This document shows, piece after piece, positions 27,368 to 40,101 of a stretch of DNA of 64,000 nucleotides. The position numbers were made by a program, and so were the translations under genes. Positions within the stretch are counted from its first letter, which is position 1; every line of letters starts with the position of its first letter. The stretch lies in assembly GCA_027475525.1 (NCBI GenBank), contig JAMWFC010000049.1, positions 249,297 to 313,296 of the forward strand. The letters run 5' to 3'. The DNA is from Macrolepiota albuminosa (lineage: Eukaryota; Basidiomycota; Agaricomycetes; Agaricales; Agaricaceae). The notes beneath the pieces are model-generated. The model worked only from the letters and a program-made list of their open reading frames with translations. It was not told the origin of the DNA and made no database searches.

Positions 27368-27653
27368 TTACATAGACTTTCCACACATGTATCTAGATTT
27401 TTTCTATCTATGTAGAATGTAATCAATGGACGGAATCATCATTATCTTTTCCCAATCTTGATGAGTTACTGACCCCGGGTATCGGTCTCTTGTTTCAATT
27501 CCCCCCTTTTTTGACGAATATGTAACATAATGACAGGTCAAGTCTGTTTCAATAACAAAGTTTCCATTCACATGGGATCAATCGTAATAGACTCAGCAAA
27601 CTCTAAACTCAATATCAAACCTTCGCCATTATTTGCAAATCAACCACTCTAAT

Positions 27654-30600
27654 TCAAACATTCCAAGCATCAATGATCTCATCCAACGACCTGACACTCC
27701 ACCCGGATCCGAGCGCAGTCGTCATTTTCGTACCGGCACCATGCAACACCTCCTTGATCCCCATATCAAGTGAGATCGTATCGTTTGTTCCCCCAGGTGG
27801 CGCCAGCCCCATACACTGCGCATGTGCGTCCTGCGCTAGCCCCTTCAGGATGACAAGGATCGTATACACAGGCACCCCGTTTCGCACGAGGTACCATGCG
27901 AGGTTGCGCGTTACCTCCGGCCCAGTGTCAGTGTCCGTGTCAGCGTCACTGATCACTTCGCCCCGCGCGTACCGTCCCAGAACCCTCGCAAACTCCTCCG
28001 TCTTTCGAACCACATCGAGTCGTTGGTCCAGCGCATGAAGCGCCCCAGCGACGGTGCTAGCTCGGACCAGCGGCGGTCTAGGATTATTCTCAGCGCGTCC
28101 ACTGAACCGCCGGTCATAAATCTTGCTGTAAAAATCCGCAGCAAACCTCAGATCTTGAAGACGCAGATGGTAGTAACGCGAGTCCGGAGACATGGTCCGG
28201 TACAGGAATAGCGTCAGGTGCGTCTGCAGCGTCTGAGGCTTATCTAGAAGGATACTGTCCAGCAGGGCTGCATGGCAGTAAGCCTGAAACAAACGCTCCC
28301 CTTCTATCTCGGTCTCCCGAGAGAAATGATCTGCAAACGCCAGGAACAAAACATCATTCGAAAAGGACGTTATAAATTCTCCCAGATCTCCTGCAGGGTG
28401 TATCTTTGTGTCAGTCGACTGAGGAAAGTCAAGTGTCGCGCTATCTCCTGCAGAAGCCCCTGAACGGACAAACAAACTTCGACTGCCTCTGGGATCCTCT
28501 GTGTAGCTCAAGAAGGCTGTTCTCCTGCAGAAGCCCCTGAACGGACAAACAAACTTCGACTGCCTCTGGGATCCTCTGTGTAGCTCAAGAAGGCTGTCTT
28601 CGTTTGACAAACAGTGTCTGACTGCGAAGCAAGCTCTGACGATGTCGCGGAAGATGTTCAGTGTCCAGATAGAACGGCCAGTAACGAGGCGTATCAACCT
28701 TTATTGACAAAAGTTTGTCAAGATCAGGTATCAGCGTCGGTGAAATAAGCTGAGTCGTGCCAATATCTTTTCCTTCTTTCATCGTGATCTTGACTGGAAG
28801 ATATACCACCTCCGTGCTATCGACGTCGCGGGCAATAAGACATCTTGGTTCAACTGCTAGGGCCCAGAGATGGCGAAGGGCTTGTAGGTAGCTCTTGTTG
28901 TCCGACGATACGTGATGTGTGCGAGGGAAAAAGGCCGCAACCATGCAAGCAACTGCGGCATCTGATGTTCCAAGTGTAAATCGACCACCGCCCAGAAAGA
29001 GAAGGCCAATCGACATGTGTGTCGCCATGTGAACGCCATATTTCGATTGCTGATTATACATGGCCTGTTGATACATACCATAAGCATAGCGAAGGCGCCT
29101 AAAACACGTAATTTCTCCAGTTCCTGCCATGACCATACTTAACGAGATGGAAATCAGGTTAAGTCCATCACGGTAAGCCGAACGCTTGATTTTGTGATCA
29201 AACTGCGGACCTGTTCATCAGATTAAGCAACCGTGCATCTAAGAATTGCAACGAATAACAAACCTGCCGAATACACCAGTCTGGTAAAGAGGTCAAAGTA
29301 CCTGATGATCATCATGTACGCAGCTTCCCGGGCGGTACCCGCGTATTTCAAACCAACAACAAAACAGCTGCCCGCCAGAATATTGTAGTAAGCAAGCTCC
29401 AAGGCATCATCAATAGCATGGCCCTTCCCATGGGCCTCGAAAGCTACACGAACGGTCAACGGCAACTGAGAAACGAGCCATTCGGCAGTCGGAGAAACAG
29501 AATCCCATGGGCCTCGAAAGCTACACGAACGGTCAACGGCAACTGAGAAACGAGCCATTCGGCAGTCGGAGAAACAGAATCCACAGAATTAGTGATCGTG
29601 CAATGGTACGAATGAGTACAAAGCTAGGTTGGATACGATTGAGAGCTACAATTGTATCTGGTATTGTTAGAATGTCCGCAATATCTTGTCGCTCCGTTCG
29701 CAGGTACATCAAACCCAATGCAATAGTCGCCGAAGGTGACGTTAGGTTTATGTCAAAGGGAGGACGCGAGCCCATCTGAGAGAGCATACCTACGTCGCCA
29801 TGTATCAAAGTTGTTAGGCGAGAAATGAGGGCCATGTCCGCTGGAGTAGAGGAGCCTTTCCCAAGCATAATCATGCCAAATGCAATAGCTGCCGCGGAAG
29901 TATAAGCCTCACGATGTTCATTGCTAAGGTCTGGTTGCACTAGATCTTTCCTGCTAATTTGGTTGAGACACACTTCTGCCATACGTCGATTTTTGGTTCC
30001 CAGATAAAGCAGACCAACCCCAGCGAGCCCGGCGGCTTGGGTCAGAAGCGAGACGTTAAGATCTACATTGGGAGTAGGGAGTAGAGCGGGAGTATGAACA
30101 GCTAGTAGCTTCGTGACATGTGTATTTCCACTTCCGATATTTGCAGCAGAAAGACCTAAAAGAACTCCGATAGATGTCAGGTCGTGCTTTGGCGTTAGGT
30201 ACCCGAAAGTGTGCCACGTTAGCATTTCTCTCAGGTGTCCAGTAAGGCCTAATCCAAATAGGAAGCCAGCATGTTCCGGAGTCAGTTCTGAAGGCTTATT
30301 AAACGCGATCCATGAGCTTTCCACGCCAGCAGAGAAAGGAGATATTCGTAGACCCGCCGCCACACCGTTGTGAAAATCGCCCCAATTGAGAGACTCTGGA
30401 AGTGGGGTTTTTCCAGGTTCAGGAGTAACAGTGACATTCGTCGGTTGCACTCGAATGCTGTACTCTACTTTCGGTATGGTGTATGCCTCGCGCGTAACCG
30501 TTGGAACTGAACCGAACGTAAACATTGCACGTCCAAATACTCTACTTTCGGTATGGTGTATGCCTCGCGCGTAACCGTTGGAACTGAACCGAACGTAAAC

Positions 30601-33600
30601 ATTGCACGTCCAAAGGGTAGGCAAGGGTACGTTCAGCGACGTGGAGCACAAGAGTTTGGTGTTCTTTAGTTTGATCATGTTCGCTAGCATCGTCGTCAGT
30701 GCTTGAAACTTTTGGCAAATGAAAAGATCAGACTTGAGTCCAGGTCGTTCGACCCATTTGATATTCGGGATCTTGGAGGAACAGAGCATGCGAGAAACTT
30801 CTTCCAACCGACGATCCTGGCCGAAGCGAATGTCTGTAAAGTCTGCCAGGTCAAGTTCAACGCCTGTCATCGCTTCGACTTCTGCGCTAGCAGCAGCTCG
30901 AGCCTGGTTGACTATCTCGCCGATAGTTGGACGAGGACTGGTCGGATTCTGAAAGAGTTGATGTAGAGTATAATCTACTGATAAAATAAGGGACCTACAA
31001 TGAATTCTTGAATGGGTTTGTATCCGTCGCTGAACGACAAATCCGGAGCCTCATCTGCAGAAGCAGCAAGGTCGTTTCTTCCAACAGCACGATAAGCAGC
31101 CAAGGGCCAGTCCCCAGGGGGCGCCAGCTGGCATGACCTGGCCGCTTCTCGAAGAGGTGCGGCAATGCCAATTGGAAGACGAGACAAGAAGTCGGGTTTG
31201 AGGTCGGCGTTAACCATGAGAAACACCGCATTCTCCGCTCTTTTCTGAGTCTGTGGCACGTCCTTGTCTGCAAGGCATTTGTAGATGCTGGTGAGGTGCT
31301 GAAGTGCTGAAAGTGGGTCAAGCTCTCCATAAGTGTAGGCCGGCGCAATGCCGAATCGAACGGCTACTTCTTGCGTATCCCATGGGACCTGCCATTCCGG
31401 ATTACTTATGCGCCCGTAGAGTATCGCAGATATATCCGGGGGCCAAACGGGTAGGCGATCATCGACAAATCCTACTTCTGACGAGTTGCGCGTTAGGAAA
31501 AGGAGCATACATGACGAGGTAATAACCAACCTGTAGTTGCAGGCGATGGCCATGACGGTGCTGCATCAGGACAAAGGCGCTTCCAATAGTCCACCCATTC
31601 CGGACGCACTGCCTGAGCTACCCCACAGATTAGAGGCACTAGTCTGATTAAAGACTGATACTGGTCGATCATTAGCCTAAGATTCTCTCCAAGGGTGTGT
31701 AAAGCCCAAAGAGCTGGCCCCATCAAAAAATGGGGCTTTCTTTTCTCCACTAGCGATATTGCAGTGTTCTTGTAAAGAGCCTTTGAAGGCATTTCAAGTC
31801 CTCTCAATGCAAGGTCATCGATAAATCGGTCATGAGAGGGTGAGAGCCCGAGCATGGTCCATGGTCTCTCGTCAGCTGGCCTAGCCCCCGCCCCGCAAGG
31901 CAGGAGGAAACAAGAAGAAATTGTGTCTGAAAAATGAGCAAAATCGGCATCATTGGCAGTAGGACGACCACTTTCCGACCATCTTTGTAAAAACATTGTA
32001 TGCAAAGCAAACATGTAGTCAGACGGAAGGATCAATGAAAGGACCTGCATGCATTGAGAGACAAGAAGGTCATGGGGAACAAGGTCAATGGTAGCACGTT
32101 CTTTCCAACCGTCTTGGAATGTCACCAGAATGGTAGAAAAATGATCACTGTGCACAGAGACAATTGGTCCGTGGTCAACAGATATCGGCAAGTTCGAATC
32201 AACTTGCATATCGTTGTCACCAACGCCAGACGAGGACTTCTGCGGATGGCATAGCTGTATAGGCAATTCCCGCGTTCCATGGGTAAGAATTGCCAATTCA
32301 TGGCCAGGTTTGACGATGAGGAGATCCCAAACGTTGTCTCTGGTTGCGCGAAGGGAAGCAACTGAGATAACAGGGATATTGGTCAGAGGTATTGCATTCA
32401 GGGTATTACCTGGGCTAGGAGCAAGAGACAGCAAGAACGCGCGTTGTGAGTGAGGTAAACATATGGCCATAAGCGATCGCGAAGATACGCCGTCATAACG
32501 ATCGTCAAAAAGTGCGACTGAGATAGCTCTCCACGACTGAGCACTGGACGACTGTCAACATTGATGTACTAGATTTCTAACGCAATGACGAGAATAGAAC
32601 TCACTCGCCGACAGACAGCTCCTGGGTGTACATTCGCTCCATCCAGTAAGCTGCCTTCATCCGCCCATGCTCAATTGGAAGAAGACCCGGATCACCATCA
32701 AACCTTCCACCAAGAACCATTCGGTCCATGGTCACGCTCAGATCATTTCTTGTCAGGGAATTGCGTCGGCCTTTGATAGGACCCGACCTTTGGGACGATT
32801 CACCAGCAACAAGAGACGCCATAGTGGTTGTTGTAGAAAGGGCGGGTGGCATACCCGGCAGAGCGGAGAGAGGTGGAAGGTCAGGAAAGCTCCCAAACGG
32901 AGGTGTAGGAGACTGTTCCCTGGGGCGTAAAGTAGGTGACATTTGATATCGAATGTCACCAAAAATCGCAGACGACCTACGCCTCTCTACGCCGGCCATC
33001 GATTGTCGTTTTTTTGTATAAGCCTGCCCCCGTATCTGTCCCATAGGGACCGGGGTATCTTTGGGCTTAATGTAGACATAACGCCACACGGATAACTTAT
33101 TTTTCTCGACGTCAACAGTAACCAGAACATCGTCTTTCGACGCTGGGCCACGATGAGAAGCCCAAACGACCATCTCAGTTGGAGCGACAGATTTGAGCGG
33201 TTTTGTAGAATTCTCATCTTCGTCCTTGAGCGACGGCGTACCCTCACCTCGAAGGCCGCCTATAATGCCCGTAGTCAACCCAACAGTTCCGGCCTCAGAG
33301 AACGGGCTAGTCACAGAGAAGATAGTAGGCAGTACCGAGTCATGCCCGTAGTCAACCCAACAGTTCCGGCCTCAGAGAACGGGCTAGTCACAGAGAAGAT
33401 AGTAGGCAGTACCGAGTCACCCGTGATCTCTGCTTCTCTGAACTCGCTGGGTTCTAGAACGCGCTGAATCAACAACCGTGAGGGGCGACAGTGGCCAGGC
33501 TTTTCGAACGATGAACGGAAGGGCAAACGTGTATTCAAGGCCATTCTTCACGAATACCCTCGCAATACTCCGCAGAAACACAAAGACCGCAGAAACACGC

Positions 33601-34164
33601 GTCGGTTTCCCAACGTCTGGCACCGAGTTCTGGTGGACCTGAGCAAACGGTCCAAAGGTGGGTCGTTCGTTAGGGCCAGGACGACGTGGAGGACTGGCAC
33701 CGAGTTCTGGTGGACCTGAGCAAACGGTCCAAAGGTGGGTCGTTCGTTAGGGCCAGGACGACGTGGAGGAGTATGTCATCTGACGACGAGTAATGACCTG
33801 AAAAATGAGATTTGGCAGGATTTGCGGGTATGATTTGTTCAAGCCAGCCGATGCACGCCCACTGGATGGCCTGACCCTCTTCCTCAAAGTTCCACTTCTT
33901 TCTCATCACCCCACCTTGGCTCAATACCACCGTATGAGCATTCCATGTCAGCTCGTCCACCGTATGTGGCTCTCTTTCGTCAAGGAATGAGGTCGATTGA
34001 ATTGTCGATATTGACTCTGTATCCGAACCCCGAAGGGCATTCCGAATCGCTTTCAGTAAGTCTGATTCATGCGGCGGCGTATTTGTACGCGTTGTACGAG
34101 AGAGATATTCATGAGCTGAGGATGTTGCCAGACCTTGCAAAGGGAAGGATATTGGAGTGGTCAT
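27654..34164 (-). CDS. APC1: Anaphase-promoting complex subunit 1 (APC1)
   Basis: Largest scaffold subunit of the APC/C ubiquitin ligase. The start MTTPISFPLQGLATSSAHEY is at 34164 and the stop at 27654, after EIIDAWNV. The N-terminal half (34164 to about 31500) is the beta-propeller-like region with a Ser-rich loop near 32900. The middle and C-terminal parts contain the PC repeats typical of APC1 and proteasome Rpn1/2 (near 30300 LGLTGHLREMLTWH; 30150 GVLLGLSAANIGSG; 29750 LGLMYLRTE; 28980 FLGGGRFTLGTSDAAVAC). These are followed by LIARDVDSTEVVYLPVKI. Five 77-bp duplications (28444, 29427, 30461, 33265, 33617) cut the gene. Next to four of them exactly one base is missing at or within a few nt of the right-hand edge; for 33265 the shift lies 50-70 nt away. 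Many introns are present and I did not resolve every edge. Confidence 0.87.
28444..28597. repeat. 77-bp exact tandem duplication
   Basis: Copies 28444-28520 and 28521-28597 in APC1. A base is missing at the right edge. Confidence 0.95.
29427..29580. repeat. 77-bp exact tandem duplication
   Basis: Copies 29427-29503 and 29504-29580 in APC1. One G is missing exactly at 29580 (ILWDSVSPTAEW). Confidence 0.95.
30461..30614. repeat. 77-bp exact tandem duplication
   Basis: Copies 30461-30537 and 30538-30614 in APC1. A base is missing within about 5 nt of the right edge. Confidence 0.95.
33265..33418. repeat. 77-bp exact tandem duplication
   Basis: Copies 33265-33341 and 33342-33418 in APC1. The frame changes 50-70 nt to the right. 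Confidence 0.95.
33617..33770. repeat. 77-bp exact tandem duplication
   Basis: Copies 33617-33693 and 33694-33770 near the APC1 N-terminus. A base is missing at 33770/33771. Confidence 0.95.
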
Positions 34165-34709
34165 GGCGAGATGCACATCGTTGATAATTCCACAAAGTCC
34201 GTCACGCGTCGTAAGTCTACGCGCCTAATTTGCTTTTGTTGTGTCTCAAATCAAATACCCCGAACTCGAGAAAGCAGGTAAATTATGCTTCTTTACTATT
34301 CCCAAGATTGTACATACGGTCGAACGTTAATTTTTTCAAAACTGGAGTCATCGTAAGGAGTGTAGTATCCGCTATGGTACAAACGTCGACCACCATAACA
34401 TATGTAAGTTGCTAGAGATTATCAGACACATTCAGTAGAGTAGAATGAACTTCCAAAAAAAAACAGGCACAAAATCGTCCCCAATACTTGTTGAAGAAAA
34501 TAATCACGATATCCCTGCTCCGCCTTCCATACAGCAAAACGACTCTCTCCCGGTATATGTTCTGAGGAGGATGACGTTCGCCGAAACCCCGTTGAAACTT
34601 GCGTAATAGAGAATGATACAAATAAAATTTCAGAGTGACTTCAAGGAACGAGTAAGTCAACAAGATAGCGGCATACCAATGAAAGAAAAACCACACGCAC
34701 ACAAACCGA
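34165..34709. other. Intergenic, APC1 promoter region
   Basis: 545 bp between the APC1 start and the stop of the Nrp1-like gene, both on the minus strand, so it should hold the APC1 promoter and the neighbour's 3' end. No other feature was seen. Confidence 0.45.
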
Positions 34710-37629
34710 TCACGACGTAATAGCTTGAAGGCGTGATACCTCCTTGCTCATCTTCTTTCCGCTCCCAATGAGATCTTGGCGGTTGGGAAGTGCAAATGCT
34801 GACAGTGATTTGCTTTCTTCACCGTCCAAACGCCAGATGTTTCCGATGGGTAAATCATCATCGGCGTTGTGCGCGCGCGCGAAACATGCCTTGGTCGTCG
34901 GCAATTCATCGTACTCCTCGAGGGAGAGATCAGCAGAGGATGACGATGTCGGCGACAGAGAGGGTGACTTGACCATATCCTGCAAGAACGACGGAAGCAA
35001 GGGTGCCGGGGCATGTACAGGTAAGGAATGGAGGTCAGGACCCGTGGAATACAGTGGTGAAGGTTGGCGCTGACGATTGCCAGAAGTCTGATAAATGGGA
35101 CTGCTCTGACGGTTGTATTGGCCCCTGAGCTCGAATTGGGACCGAGAGCGATGGACCGGAGCATGAGCCTGCATCTGGGGCTGAAGGGGCGATGTATCGT
35201 CATGTGCATATTTTTGCTGAGGCGGAGTCAAAGAATGAGAGCGAGGCGCCTGAGGAGCAGCCGCCTGTGCCTGAGTTTGTGCCAAAACCGACGTCAACAG
35301 TGCAATGCGCTCCGCCTGTACGGCAGCAGAAATGGAATCGCCATTACCCTCGGCATCTGACAAAGAAAATCAGCTGAGACACCAATTTGATAAAGATGGA
35401 TGAAAATAGCAACATACAAGGAAGACACGTCTGGCAAACCTTTCGTCGCCTCCAGTTGAGATAATTACATTTTAAGCAAACCCAATCACCGGGCTGCTAA
35501 TTATCGTAAACGCCGCTGTCAGAGCAAATATAATAGTGAAGTCCAAACTTGAACATACATGAGCTATAGGTCCTCGGTTGCCGGTGTTGAGGATGGGAGG
35601 TTGCTAGAAAAGAGATGGTACATGAACATCAAACAGATATCTGATACAATTGTACGTACTGGAACACCCACGAGGTTACTAGGACGGATTTGTCCTTGTT
35701 CGGGGAATGGTTCGTTGTCTGGCCAATACATGATGCATGGGTTCAGAGGATCACCAGAAACGTTCTGGACCTTGCCACCCACGGCGAAGGCCCGACCGGA
35801 AGGAGTCAAAAGAGGATGAACGGACTTGAGAATCGGTGCTGGCGCAGACGACGGATAAACAGATTGCTGTGGCTGGTTATGGCGCAGAGACTGAAGAGAA
35901 GACTTTGGAAGCTGAGTACACGAGCTGTAGATTGGCTGTTGCTGAGGCACGGAAAGTTGACTGGAAGAATTCGGCAAAGAATCTGAGTGAGCCGGGTAAG
36001 AAGCGAATCGGGGTGATGAGACGTTGCGGGTTGGCTGTTGTTGTTGCTGCTGCTGTTGCTGCGGTCCGCTGGGCATTGCTGCATTTGAGCGTGGACAACC
36101 ACAACCTATGCAGGTCAAGTTGCGCCTGTGCAAAATCATACAAGGAAACGAGGCAGTCAGCATGGTGGTCGTCGTAAATGAGACAACTGGGAGGCGGTCT
36201 TATGGTGATGACGAAGACTCACCCAAAGTTGTGTGCGGCACATTTCGGCGAGCTGCATCTGTTTTGGAGAAATGAATGAGTTGTGCTCATGACTCGAGTG
36301 ATCGATCGAGGAAAACGAGACATTGATGTAAAAATAGACACATGCTCGTACTCCAAGTTAGAAGTGACCACTCACATCCAATCACCAAGTCTGAAACTGG
36401 TCCTGGGGTTCGGAGGATTGGTGGAAAGAGTGTAATCGCCGACGTTCATCTTGGATGAGAGATCCAAGGTTTGCCGAGACGAATGCAAGTCAGAACGGGA
36501 GTGCGACATGCGCAGACGAGGTAAATCTGGCGCTGCAAGACGTGTGGGCGGCGGCTGTGGTAGGTCTTTAGTTGGGAACCATATGGTTTACCCAAGACAA
36601 CTGGAACTCACGGGAGGTGCGAGGACGAAACGCCGAAGTTTGTGAAACGGCTCGAGATCACTTTCAAGAGCAGTGGCAACAGACATTGTCGGGCTTGAGA
36701 GAGAGAGGGCGTTAACAGCCTGAAAGAATGGCAGCGTTAGTCATTGATGGATAGATATAGGCAGATTGATAAGGGCATTGATTCGAAATGAAGAGTAAGG
36801 GAGACAATTATGAATGACAGCATGGACCAGGGCAACGTGGATGTGGATACGTATACTGTGCCCGAACAAGGACTATTCCATCAACTGCGTGGGCGCAGAA
36901 TCTGATCAGGAGCACGAATTCGTCCCAGAACACGTGACTCTTGCAAACCGAGTTGGATAATACAACCTACCTCTTCGTGTGTCCTGAAGACAGCCCAGAT
37001 GCTGTCCGGGCGACGACCAGAAAACTCCTCGCTAGTAATCCACAGAGAGATAGGCACAGGACGTTGTCCACGGAGATCCTGGTGGCAAAAGTAAGGATTA
37101 CGCTCAGCGGCGGTGGAAAAAGCATGGTCGACGTACGCTTTGCGGGAGAAACAAGGCGGATAAGAACGACTCTGCAAGACGTGGCAGATTATACAACTGA
37201 CGGCAAGACGCGTCGAGATCAGCGGCAAAGACAAGCAACAGCACGAGGTACGCCACATACCCGCACAACACGCGAGCGCGTAGTAACAAAGGATTCATAG
37301 GAAGAAGGCGAGGGTGACCAGTAGGACTCAAAGTCACTGCTCGCAGAGGATGTGGGAGACACACCAGTCAGAGGAGTGGGGCTGGATGCCGGGGACAAGG
37401 CGGCTCAAAGTCACTGCTCGCAGAGGATGTGGGAGACACACCAGTCAGAGGAGTGGGGCTGGATGCCGGGGACAAGGCGGATAAGGGGCTTGGGGGCAAA
37501 AGTGTCGATGATGGTGGGACCATCGTCCAAGACCTTGGATGGCATGGCAAAGGAGGAAGGGGAGATGGAGAGAGAATCAAAGTCAAGGAAGGGAGTGGAT
37601 TTTGAAGGGAGATGGAGGTGAACATTCAT
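34710..37629 (-). CDS. Nrp1-like RNA-binding protein (RRM-type N-terminus, two RanBP2 zinc fingers)
   Basis: The start MNVHLHLPSKSTPFLDFDSL is at 37629 and the stop at 34710, after RLQAITS. A Ser/Pro-rich N-terminus is followed by a region that reads like a divergent RRM (RPDSIWAVFRTHEE, then AVNALSLSSPTMSVATALES and EPFHKLRRFVLAPP). Finger 1, LGDWICSSPKCAAHNFGRNL followed by TCIGCGCPRS, and finger 2, GDWVCLKCNYLNWRRRKVCQ followed by TC, both fit the RanBP2 W-x-C...C...N...C-x2-C pattern that binds single-stranded RNA. Poly-Gln lies just after finger 1. The order matches fungal Nrp1-type proteins, linked in yeasts to stress granules; the role here is inferred. A duplication at 37327 and one missing base at 37480 disturb exon 1. 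Confidence 0.72.
37327..37480. repeat. 77-bp exact tandem duplication
   Basis: Copies 37327-37403 and 37404-37480 in exon 1 of the Nrp1-like gene. A base is missing at the right edge. Confidence 0.95.
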
Positions 37630-39462
37630 AGTGGATGGGGAAGAGAGGTTGGACGAGCAATGTTCTTATGAAGAATTGGAGAGGAAGCAGAGATGAATGG
37701 TGGGCCAAAGTGGAAGATCGTCGGTTAGTCGAAGAATCTTGAGGGATGCAGGATTTATTAAATAAGGACGTGGACGTCGCGGGAGTGGGCAAGGAAGACG
37801 ATCGTCGAGGGACAGAAACTCGCGACTGGACGTGTTTTGACGGTATTTGAAGCCATTTCTGCATTCAATTGAACGAGATCGGAAGCTTGATCGGCTTATA
37901 CTGTATTAGCGCTGCCCGGCTACCGCTTCAAATCCAAATTTGTTGTCGTCCTCTTCTGTGCCTGTTGTCATGCCCCGGTGGATCCTGATCCCCCCGACGC
38001 GTTAATGCCACTTCGTTAAAAATGCCTCCCACCTGCTTCTCTCTTCTCTTGCACGGAACCGAGCAGATGCTGATCGTGTTCCTCCGCGCTTGTGTTCACT
38101 TTTTGGTGCTTTTGTTTCACCACTAGCGGCCCTCCATCCAGCTCTCCGTTGCGTTTCACCTCGGCTGCACAACAAAGCCAAAACCCTAATTTGTTGTCCA
38201 CCAACGTCATAATAACTCGCAACCCGGACGAGAAGATGACATCCGCATCAACGCTGATTCCTGTCACCGTTGCTGACACAATTTGCTGCATTTGGTTGTC
38301 GACAGGAAGAGATTATGCACGAACATCTCATCCATTCAATCTCAGCGACTCTACGAACCTTACCTGCCCGATCGGGCTGGTTTCACTGACAAGTCTGGTA
38401 ATCAATGTGTACAACTAGTCCCCAACCTTGCAATGCCATTTTATGTAGCCTTACGCGTCCATCTTTGCTTTCTGTCCTTGTTGCCAACAATCAACGTGTT
38501 CTTCTTGCGTAAATACACCTTCTAAATATAGCTCACCACTTCGATCATGATCAAAAACCCTCGGCATTGGCGTGGCAAAAGACATTGATTCAATAATGTC
38601 CTCTGGTTCAGCGGGAGATGCAAGACATTTGATCAAGTACAATCTATGCACAAGACTCGACGATGTGGCCAAAGTTCGAATGGGACGAGGGAGTCAGTGC
38701 AGACTTACTGGGCACACGACCATGGAGTCACCCATACTGCACAGCTTTTTTCGTGCTTAAGCGACAACTATTTTGACGGCTGCGGAAGATTAAAGTGTCA
38801 TATCGACATACCGAAATGTCTTATCAAATATTCAATTTTCATGGCAAACCATGTCGTCACTACAATGCTTTGAGCAAGCTTCAATTCAACCGTCCGAGAC
38901 TGGAACAAAATACGGCCATTTTGTTTTTCACCGTCAGAATGGTGTGACGTTCACATTGAATATTGAGGACCAGCGAAAGCAATGCCCATAACAGAGGCCG
39001 ACCCGACTCGGAGCCAAGTCTGATTTCATTGACAAGCATTCTCCGATGCCCTTTCTTCTCTCAGAAATGCTAGCGCAGTCGACTCCAAATGAAGCGACCA
39101 GTCTGAAGCCTTCAGAAAGATGCATCATAACAATTTAGTGAACATCGCAATGTACCTGGCCCTCATACTGAATCAAATGACGGCTGTCCCTTGTACCTCT
39201 TGGTATCTCAACCCCTCAGGCCTCAGGCCTCGACCCCCAATAGGCGCCGAATTCACCAGTACCGTGCCGAATTCCGGATTGAAGGGTGGGCGCAGCTACT
39301 TGTGTGCAACCACGGACCAAATATCGCCCCAACAAGACAGCCGTGGCGCGAGGGTGGGAGCCTCGCGCCGCGTTCACCAAGTCAAAGGGTCAGATGAGTG
39401 CGACAAATAAATCCACAAGGACAGGATTGTGGGTTCGCCGCAATAAAAACTTGATGTGTGGC

Positions 39463-39616
39463 TCCATATGAATCCAAGAAAGGATAGCTTACTACATTTC
39501 GATGGTTTAAATGAGAATTCCCCAGGGTTAGAGGAGGGGTCCATATGAATCCAAGAAAGGATAGCTTACTACATTTCGATGGTTTAAATGAGAATTCCCC
39601 AGGGTTAGAGGAGGGG
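39463..39616. repeat. 77-bp exact tandem duplication
   Basis: Copies 39463-39539 and 39540-39616, intergenic. Confidence 0.95.
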
Positions 39617-39780
39617 GCGAGGTGTGGCAATTGTATGTCTGAACTTTGAAAACCTGTTCGCTTCATTCTTGACAGACGGAAAGGAGATTGTATACTCAAA
39701 TTTTATGATGAAGAGTATATTGCTCGGAACTGGTAGCCAACGTTGAATTTGTGGGGTATCAGTAATGTCACTTCAGTTTT

Positions 39781-39934
39781 GAGGCTCATGACCATGAGCA
39801 AACCGAGAACGTGTCAAGGGCAGCAGCGGCGTACAGTCAAAATGACAATGACCTTTGGAGGCTCATGACCATGAGCAAACCGAGAACGTGTCAAGGGCAG
39901 CAGCGGCGTACAGTCAAAATGACAATGACCTTTG
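39781..39934. repeat. 77-bp exact tandem duplication
   Basis: Copies 39781-39857 and 39858-39934, intergenic. Confidence 0.95.
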
Positions 39935-40101
39935 ACATGCAGTGGTCATTAGTTAATAACCCTTATGGGTCTGACAATGCAACTCCGAAAAACAAACACT
40001 GTCTTCATTAAACGTTAAACCCTGACCCTATTATACTGAAGCCTTCCGGAGCCCCTAAGAACATGATAATGTACCATTACATTGAAGTCGGTTAGAAATT
40101 A

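Larger units (their letters stand above)
37630..40101. other. Gene-poor region, no gene recognised
   Basis: About 2.5 kb. Scattered open frames up to 108 codons on both strands have no recognisable homology and no consistent splice joins. Two 77-bp duplications (39463, 39781) lie here. It includes the promoter of the Nrp1-like gene at its left end and the 3' flank of the helicase at its right end. A small, fast-evolving gene could be hidden around 38020-38450. Confidence 0.4.

Noticed and set aside
36030..36063. Gln-codon run as a separate feature
   Set aside because: It is a short poly-Gln within the Nrp1-like protein, common in such RNA-binding proteins.
38016..38418. Overlapping open frames on both strands as a gene
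   Set aside because: Neither frame resembles a family, start and splice sites are not convincing, and both are short.
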